Shown here in pieces: positions 58,550-64,000 of a stretch of 64,000 bases of DNA. Every line of letters begins with the position of its first letter. Positions within the stretch are counted from its first letter, which is position 1. This stretch comes from Filosporella fistucella (Eukaryota; Ascomycota; Leotiomycetes; Helotiales): contig JAQJZZ010000005.1 in assembly GCA_030077755.1 (NCBI GenBank), positions 496,001-560,000 of the forward strand, in the 5' to 3' direction. Both the position numbers and the translations under genes were made by a program. Below the pieces are notes generated by a model, which worked only from the letters and a program-made list of their open reading frames with translations, ran no database searches and was not told the origin of the DNA.

Positions 58550-59067
58550 AGATGGGGCAAATTTATGTGACTCACTACATGTCAAATCTCCTTAGTAGAA
58601 GTAATTCATGAAGTGTGACGTTACCTTGGTTCAATTCAGATGCCTCATGAAGTATATTTATGCCCCTTTCTCCATCGCTAAGTTTGCGGGGCAAGGGGTA
58701 CCGAGACACTAGTCCACCTTCCCTTTCTCCTTGAAATGTCTGTTGGAGAATTCCATTTTTCGTATCTCCTGAAATGATACATGAGAGTGTTTTTGGAGGT
58801 CGTGTACAATTCATATAAAGGTTCAAATGTGGATAATTCTGTGTAACCTCGCTGCTTACTCCGCCTCTTGGCCATATCAGGCAGGCGCGAAACTCGTTTC
58901 CTATTTGGGCGGCTTGTGAGATACGCCATATGGAATGGATGTACAAGAGCGGCAAAGCAACTGGGAGGTAAGTAATCAACATTTTTGTATTTATCTATCG
59001 CTCCATCACTTCACATACCTGCAGATGATCTGTCCCACGCTGCGATTTAAGTGGGAAGCGGTACACG
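58550..59067. other. Intergenic region
   Basis: 518 bp between two plus-strand genes; nothing recognised. Confidence 0.4.
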
Positions 59068-60228
59068 ATGAGAAGCTTGATAGGCTTCCACAATGTTCTC
59101 GTCACATTGTCAGGAATATTTCAAATATCAAACGCGATCTTTCTTCCACCTTCACTCACAGGGCTATTGCCAGTAGGTATCATCAGCTATGAAGTCAACA
59201 ATACCTCGACAGATCCACCCCGAGATCTCATGATATCAATCTTTTACCCCGCCTCTCCAAATCGCCTTTCAAACTACCCGCTCACTCCAGCATTCGGACC
59301 ACAAACAAACAACTACACTGATGCCTGGCTTAGTACACCTCCGGGTGCAGCTTCGAATGTATCTCTCCTGGCACACAACTCTGCACCTATCTCTGTCACT
59401 CACGAGAAGTCTCCAGTAATATTCTTCAGTCCAGGCTATGGAAACTCGCGGGTATATTATAGTGGTGCAGCCCAAAACTTAGCTAGTGATGGCTATATTG
59501 TCGTTACTATGGATCACCCAGGCGATTCTGACTTTATCGAGTATCCAGATGGAAGGATAGCGACCTATGATGAGGGAAACGATAATATCACAGCAGAGGA
59601 ACTGGTCCCATTTGTCGAGAGGAGAGTTTCAGATATTAAATTTATACTTGATGATCTCTCTACTTCACACGGCAAGAAACGAATACCTGGTCTAAAGGGG
59701 AGACTACAGCTAGATAAAGTAGGAGCAACAGGTCATTCCCTAGGTGGCGCTACAGCCGCAGCGCTAATGCTGAATGATTCCCGCTTCACAGCAGGAATCA
59801 ACATGGATGGGAGTATGATCGGACCCGTCATAACAGCTGGTCTCTCCTCACCTTTCCTCCTCCTCGCCAATTCAAGACATGTCCGAGAATACGATGAGTC
59901 ATGGGCTGTCTTCTATTCCTCGCTTCGCGGTTGGAAAAGAGATATCAGGGTGAATAATACGGAGCATCACCATTTTGCTGATACTTTGTATCTTACTAAT
60001 GAGCTGAGAGCGAATGGAGATCCGGGGAATCAAGGGTTTATGAGGGGGGCGAAGATGTTTGGGATTGAGGATGCGCTGTTGAAGGGGTTTTTTGATATGT
60101 GGTTTAAAGGTGGGAAGGGGAGATTGTTGGATGGTCCTGTGAAGGAGTTTCCGGAGTTAATATTTGATTGGTGTGGGTGTGTTGATGTTGAAGGTGGATG
60201 TCCTTGTTTAGATCCTGTTTCCGTTTAG
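59068..60228 (+). CDS. Secreted PAF-acetylhydrolase-like alpha/beta hydrolase
   Basis: Intronless, 386 residues. The signal peptide covers about residues 1-24. Catalytic triad: Ser224 in GHSLGG, Asp247 in INMDGSM, and a His among 300-302 in NNTEHHHFAD. The oxyanion region FSPGYGNSRVYY and the family's DHPGDSDF are present. Related enzymes remove short acyl chains from phospholipids or cleave small esters; fungal secreted versions are poorly known. Many N-glycosylation sites. The Cys-rich end (WCGCVDVEGGCPCLD) is unusual and may form disulfides. Confidence 0.88.
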   Translation: MRSLIGFHNVLVTLSGIFQISNAIFLPPSLTGLLPVGIISYEVNNTSTDPPRDLMISIFYPASPNRLSNYPLTPAFGPQTNNYTDAWLSTPPGAASNVSLLAHNSAPISVTHEKSPVIFFSPGYGNSRVYYSGAAQNLASDGYIVVTMDHPGDSDFIEYPDGRIATYDEGNDNITAEELVPFVERRVSDIKFILDDLSTSHGKKRIPGLKGRLQLDKVGATGHSLGGATAAALMLNDSRFTAGINMDGSMIGPVITAGLSSPFLLLANSRHVREYDESWAVFYSSLRGWKRDIRVNNTEHHHFADTLYLTNELRANGDPGNQGFMRGAKMFGIEDALLKGFFDMWFKGGKGRLLDGPVKEFPELIFDWCGCVDVEGGCPCLDPVSV

Positions 60229-60300
60229 ACACCATCTCTTGGACATAACTGATCATAAAGATGAGCATGATATCGCCACAGCAAGACTTAACTGTCAGAA

Positions 60301-61143
60301 TTAATCTCTCATTCGTGAATCTAATAATAAATCCGAGTTTACCCTGTCGACTCCAGGATCTTGCAGTTCGACATTCAATTCGCCTTCCTCTCCTATGCTG
60401 GTGGAAACAGAATGAACTTCCTCATCAGTCCAGACACTGCTTCCACTTGCGCTTCCTTTGTCCCAGCCATCTCTAGCGCCGACAAATTGAGCTACCTGCT
60501 CTTCAAAGTTCTCAGGTCCTGTCATCTGTATTTCGAACTCTACTTCTTTGGCTCTCTCTCTAGTCTCTTGGTGTAGTTGCTCAAGCTCCTTTGCCACTTC
60601 ATCTAAGGCTGTGATTACATGGCCAAATCTTCTATGCTTTGGTTTGAAGCTCTGCTCAGATGTGTCGTCGTTCTCCATATTTCCGTTCTCGATATTTCTG
60701 TTCTCGATATTTCTGTTCTCGATATTTCTGTTCTCGATATTTTCGTCCCTCCCTCCTATGTCATTCTCACCATCAGCCCCCTCACCTCCCAAAATCCTCA
60801 ACGCCTCTCTCTCCGCTCTCCGCTTTTCCCTTTCTCGCTGTTTGCGCCTCTCCATTCTCGCCACGTTCTCTCTCTGTATCCTACGACACGTTTCCTTATA
60901 CTCCTTCTCTCTGATACACTCAAGACATAGACCCACATCTATATTATCATTCCACCAGTTTCGAGCATTTTCACAGTAGTATTCCAGGCTACTGCCGCGA
61001 AGTCTTTCATAGACAGCTGGCTTGGTATCTCTGAATAGTTCTCCGCGTTGTATGATTACTTCTTTGCCGCAGAGGAAGACGGCTACTCGTTTTGCTTCTT
61101 TGAAGTGTTTGCAATCATGGTAATCCATGGAGAAGTGACACAT
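60301..61143 (-). CDS. Hypothetical protein with Cys/His N-terminus and NIENR repeats
   Basis: Intronless, 280 residues, ATG at 61143. The N-terminus MCHFSMDYHDCKHF and later CGK and CLEC pairs suggest metal binding (C2, C11, H13 plus later Cys). An Arg/Glu-rich helix (about 85-125) precedes a tandem NIENR/NIENG repeat and an acidic C-terminal half with helices. I recognise no named family. The N-terminal pattern C2-F4-C11-H13 is also in the small gene at 62647-62868. Probably cytosolic or nuclear; no signal peptide. Confidence 0.7.
   Translation of the reverse strand: MCHFSMDYHDCKHFKEAKRVAVFLCGKEVIIQRGELFRDTKPAVYERLRGSSLEYYCENARNWWNDNIDVGLCLECIREKEYKETCRRIQRENVARMERRKQREREKRRAEREALRILGGEGADGENDIGGRDENIENRNIENRNIENRNIENGNMENDDTSEQSFKPKHRRFGHVITALDEVAKELEQLHQETRERAKEVEFEIQMTGPENFEEQVAQFVGARDGWDKGSASGSSVWTDEEVHSVSTSIGEEGELNVELQDPGVDRVNSDLLLDSRMRD
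60671..60742 (-). repeat. 15-bp tandem repeat coding NIENR
   Basis: Four to five units of a 15-bp repeat (plus strand TTCTGTTCTCGATAT) within the coding sequence, in frame, so copy number can change without breaking the protein. Confidence 0.85.
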
Positions 61144-61561
61144 TTTGAGATCTCCTCGTTCTGGATTCTGAGCGGGTTGGGGTAAGGCGTTGTGGTTCGC
61201 AACAGCGCTTCGCGAAAGAGTTTGAATAGGAGGAATTGCTCAGGGGTGGGCGATTTATATATTTAGAATATGCTTAACTGAATGCTCAATCACATTAAAG
61301 AAACGTTGGGATAAGTAGGGGGGAAAACATTTTACTGACGTGAATGTCCCGGCGTTGATTAACGGATGTCTTCGTCCGACACAGAAAACAATGGCAGAAG
61401 CATAACATGCACCATCTTCGGATTACTCCCATTGAGTATTATGAGACTTTCTTGTGACGCACCACAAAAGAACCCTGCTTAATCCCTCTCTGACTCTGGC
61501 TCTTGTGACTTGGGCTAGTTCAATGTGTCGCAAGTATGATTTGTGTCTTTACTAACCCCAT
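61144..61561. other. Intergenic region
   Basis: 418 bp upstream of the Cys/His protein gene; presumably its promoter. Nothing else recognised. Confidence 0.4.
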
Positions 61562-61909
61562 TCACTTATCTGCCGCTGCCTCCAAAGATACTCGTTCAAC
61601 AGTTTCCCATTGCTGGCTTGACATTCCGAATTCAAAGTTCCTAACCATCACCCATTTATCAGAATTAGGAATGACTTTTGTAAGATCACACATTTTGACG
61701 AGGACCCAAGTAGCTTCGTCGGGGATCTGGTTTTCTTTGTGTGTGGAAGCTGAGTCTCGGATGCTTGGAGGGGTTCCAATAGTTTCCTTGGCGGTATCCT
61801 GAGTACCTACTTCGAGACTCTCGCGGATGACTTTTCTGTCTGGTGATGCGGTAGCTGTACTTGCTGGAGCAGCTGTCTGGCCGGTTGGGTAGGTTTGGAA
61901 CGTTGACAT
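61562..61909 (-). CDS. Small hypothetical protein (115 residues)
   Basis: Single frame from ATG at 61909 (an upstream TTG at 61951 was not used). Thr/Ser/Ala-rich first half, then a more ordered half with DEATWVLVKMCDLTKVIPNS and SDKWVMVRNFEFGMSSQQWE. No signal peptide or known domain. Real coding is likely but not certain; no introns evident. Confidence 0.5.
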   Translation of the reverse strand: MSTFQTYPTGQTAAPASTATASPDRKVIRESLEVGTQDTAKETIGTPPSIRDSASTHKENQIPDEATWVLVKMCDLTKVIPNSDKWVMVRNFEFGMSSQQWETVERVSLEAAADK

Positions 61910-62646
61910 GATGGGCTCTCTAGCGCGCTGTTGAAAAGTTATGAGAGACAAGCAGAATGTACTATAGCATCAAGGTTCTGGGATTAGTATGGTATACACG
62001 GAGGATGGTCGTCCGATGTGATTGGCAGAGTCCGATCGTCATGGGCCTAGTTGACGTGGGATATTTAAAGTAAATAGAAGAATCCAAAAAAATTTAACCC
62101 TCAAATTCACCAACGAGCTGTGACTGAACCTCAACTAAATCGGTCATGGGTGGATTAAATATTTCCTAGTTGTAGAGACCTCAAACAAAACCGAATTCAT
62201 TCGAGAATCCATAGAAATCTTGTCAGCTTCAAGCGTCTTAATTGCCAGCTCCAAAATACGAGTCTACGAGTGGTCATTTTAAAGACATGTTCTTCACAAA
62301 TCAATAAATATAAAAATCCCTAATCAATTTCCTCTCATTCTACTAGCTGCTATAGCATGTCTTGGATTAAGCCTGCTGATGTTCTTAATCTTTCTTACTA
62401 AGTTCAGCAGCTTAACATAATCCATTTTTCATCGCCTACTATCTTATTTTTACCTTTAATGATCTCGTCGTTATCACTTCGCCCATCCGAATCCTAGAGA
62501 ATCACCCATCCCTCGCCACCATCTCGGGCCTGCTCCTTACTTCCGCTGGTAGCAACAGCCTCAACTTTCAATACCTGCATATCATGCTTCGTTGTTGTGT
62601 ATGATGTCTCCACTTTTGAGCTTTCAGGAACTTCGTTGGGTATCTC
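61910..62646. other. Intergenic region
   Basis: 737 bp between two small minus-strand genes. AT-rich in the middle; a frame-like stretch near 62500-62640 has no ATG or known family. Confidence 0.35.
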
Positions 62647-62868
62647 CTAGGAAACACCCTGTTTTTTGCTCGACATCGTGTCTTTACCACTCTCTCGGCC
62701 AGTGTTTAGATTGCTTTGCTTACACTTCTTGCAAGGTTTTTCCAGATAATTGTCCTCGAGGATAGCGTTCTTGCAGAAAAGGCCTAAGCCTGCCTTTTGA
62801 CATTTGGTTACAACATCAAACTTGCCTTTATGGCCACAGTTGTATCGTACTCGTGTGAAGCTACACAT
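62647..62868 (-). CDS. Small Cys-rich, probably zinc-binding protein (73 residues)
   Basis: ATG at 62868. Cys/His positions are MCSFTRVRYNCGHKGKFD, then a C near 28, a C near 37 and the pair KPCKKCKQ, a layout that could hold one or two zinc ions. Lys-rich, no signal peptide. It shares C2-F4-C11-H13 with the 280-residue protein at 60301. A TATA-like box (TTATATAAA on the minus strand, 62958-62966) lies about 90 bp upstream, right beside a minisatellite. Function unknown. Confidence 0.6.
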   Translation of the reverse strand: MCSFTRVRYNCGHKGKFDVVTKCQKAGLGLFCKNAILEDNYLEKPCKKCKQSNLNTGRESGKDTMSSKKQGVS

Positions 62869-62990
62869 GTTTGAAGATCTCAAAGTAAAATAATCGTGCT
62901 GTTTGATGATTATGGGCTGAGTTTGGTTCGAAAGAAAGATGGAGTAATGGCTCCCGGTTTATATAAGAGAATTCTCTCCGCAGAAGTCAA

Positions 62991-64000
62991 CAAAACGTTC
63001 ACTGTGGATGTATGAATATAGTGACAAAGCCGTTCACTGACAATTGGTAGAACCAAATAAAACGTTCACTGAAGTGACAGGCCGTTCACTGAAGTGACAA
63101 GCCGTTCACTGTGGATGTATGAATCTAGTGACAAAGCCGTTCACTGACAATTGGTAGAACCAAATAAAACGTTCACTGAAGTGACAAGCCGTTCACTGAA
63201 GTAACAAGCCGTTCACTGAAGTGACAAGCCGTTCACTGTGGATGTATGAATATAGTGACAGATCCTTTCACTGACAATTGGTAGAATCAAATAAAACGTG
63301 CACTGAAGTGATAAACCGTTCACTGTGGACGTATGAATATAGTGACAGAGCCGTTCACTGACAATTGGTAGAGCCAAATGAAACGTTCACTGAAGTGATA
63401 GAGCCGTTCACTGACAATTGGTAGAGCCAAATAAAACGTGCACTGAAGTGATAGAGCCGTTCACTAACAATTGGTAGAACCAATTAAACGTTCACTATGG
63501 ATGTATAAATATAGTGACAGAGCCGTTCACTGATAATCGGTAAAACCAAATAAAACGTTTACTAAAGTGATAAGCCATTCACTAATAATTGGTAAAACTA
63601 AATAAAACGTTCACTGTGGATATATAAATATAGTGATAGAGCCGTTTACTGACAACTAATAGAATTAAATGAAACGTTCACTGAAGTGACAGAGCCGTTT
63701 ACTAGCAATTGGTGGATAATGAAATGCTCATTAACAATTTGTAGTAATAGATTAACCGTTCACTAAAGTGACCGAGACGTTTACTAACAATTTATAAGGA
63801 TAAATGTAACGCTCATTGGGACACATAAAAGTGAATATCTCAAAGTGACCAAGCTGTTTGCTAAAAATACTATAGGATTGAATAAAGTAGTTACTAAAGT
63901 AATTAAGTCATTTATTAACAATTTATAGCAATAAATAAAACACTTATTAAAGTAATTAAGACGTTTATTAACAATTTTTAAAGATAAATAAAATATTTAA
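62991..64000. repeat. Minisatellite: CGTTCACTGAAGTGACA-type units
   Basis: Tandem array of at least 1 kb running off the right edge. Two interleaved units: a 20-bp one with CCGTTCACTGAAGTGACA (internally palindromic TCACTgaAGTGA) and a roughly 66-bp one combining GTTCACTGTGGATGTATGAATATAGTGACA and CCGTTCACTGACAATTGGTAGAACCAAAT segments. Copies near 63000 are almost identical. From about 63500 rightwards they decay by C-to-T and G-to-A changes into TA-rich sequence. Confidence 0.9.

Noticed and set aside
60548..60979. Plus-strand Ser/Phe/Leu-rich frame
   Set aside because: Antisense shadow of the repeat-bearing 280-residue protein.
62991..64000. CRISPR-like look of spaced repeats
   Set aside because: Eukaryotic genome, repeats are contiguous and interleaved, no unique spacers or cas genes.
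1..64000. tRNA, rRNA and snRNA genes
   Set aside because: Looked for T-loop-like and conserved rRNA stretches by eye and saw none; a covariance-model search would settle it.

Overview
The window is nuclear DNA of a filamentous ascomycete (Pezizomycotina, perhaps Leotiomycetes; the class is only a guess). Genes carry short introns of about 45-75 nt with GT..AG borders. Families include Clr5-domain proteins, TauD-type dioxygenases, fungal P450s, a TRI12-like transporter and the Sed5 SNARE. A retroelement shows the TA-rich, stop-riddled decay expected of repeat-induced point mutation (RIP). Exon borders below were worked out by hand from splice sites and reading-phase continuity.

Layout. 1-3.3 kb: divergent pair for pectin rhamnogalacturonan I, a PL4 lyase (cut by the window edge) and a rhamnogalacturonan acetylesterase. 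3.7-6.0 kb: Clr5+TPR protein. 6.2-7.65 kb: seven spaced copies of a short motif upstream of a small Ser-rich gene. 8.6-38.1 kb: candidate secondary-metabolite locus with a one-module NRPS (A-T-C), TauD-type dioxygenase, MFS exporter, opine-type dehydrogenase, beta-lactamase-like hydrolase, P450, secreted lactonase-like beta-propeller and a BBE-like FAD oxidase. The FAD oxidase is broken by a 9.46-kb LTR retrotransposon (27881-37343) and two in-frame TGA codons. The retroelement contains Ty3/Gypsy chromovirus pol remains and younger nested insertions of a 786-bp miniature LTR element.

39.3-48.5 kb: one four-exon gene for a roughly 2,923-residue, mostly disordered protein. 49.6-50.6 kb: Sed5/syntaxin-5. 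50.6-53.8 kb: long gene-free stretch. 53.8-60.2 kb: TRI12-like MFS, divergent P450 and a secreted PAF-acetylhydrolase-like hydrolase. 60.3-64 kb: three small lineage-type genes, two sharing an N-terminal Cys/His pattern, and a 1-kb minisatellite running off the right edge.

Working together: NRPS and dioxygenase share a 547-bp divergent promoter region. With the opine-type dehydrogenase, oxidases and exporter they suggest a modified amino-acid or dipeptide product, opine-like in part. That is inference. Loss of the FAD oxidase means the locus here may make a truncated product, or nothing.
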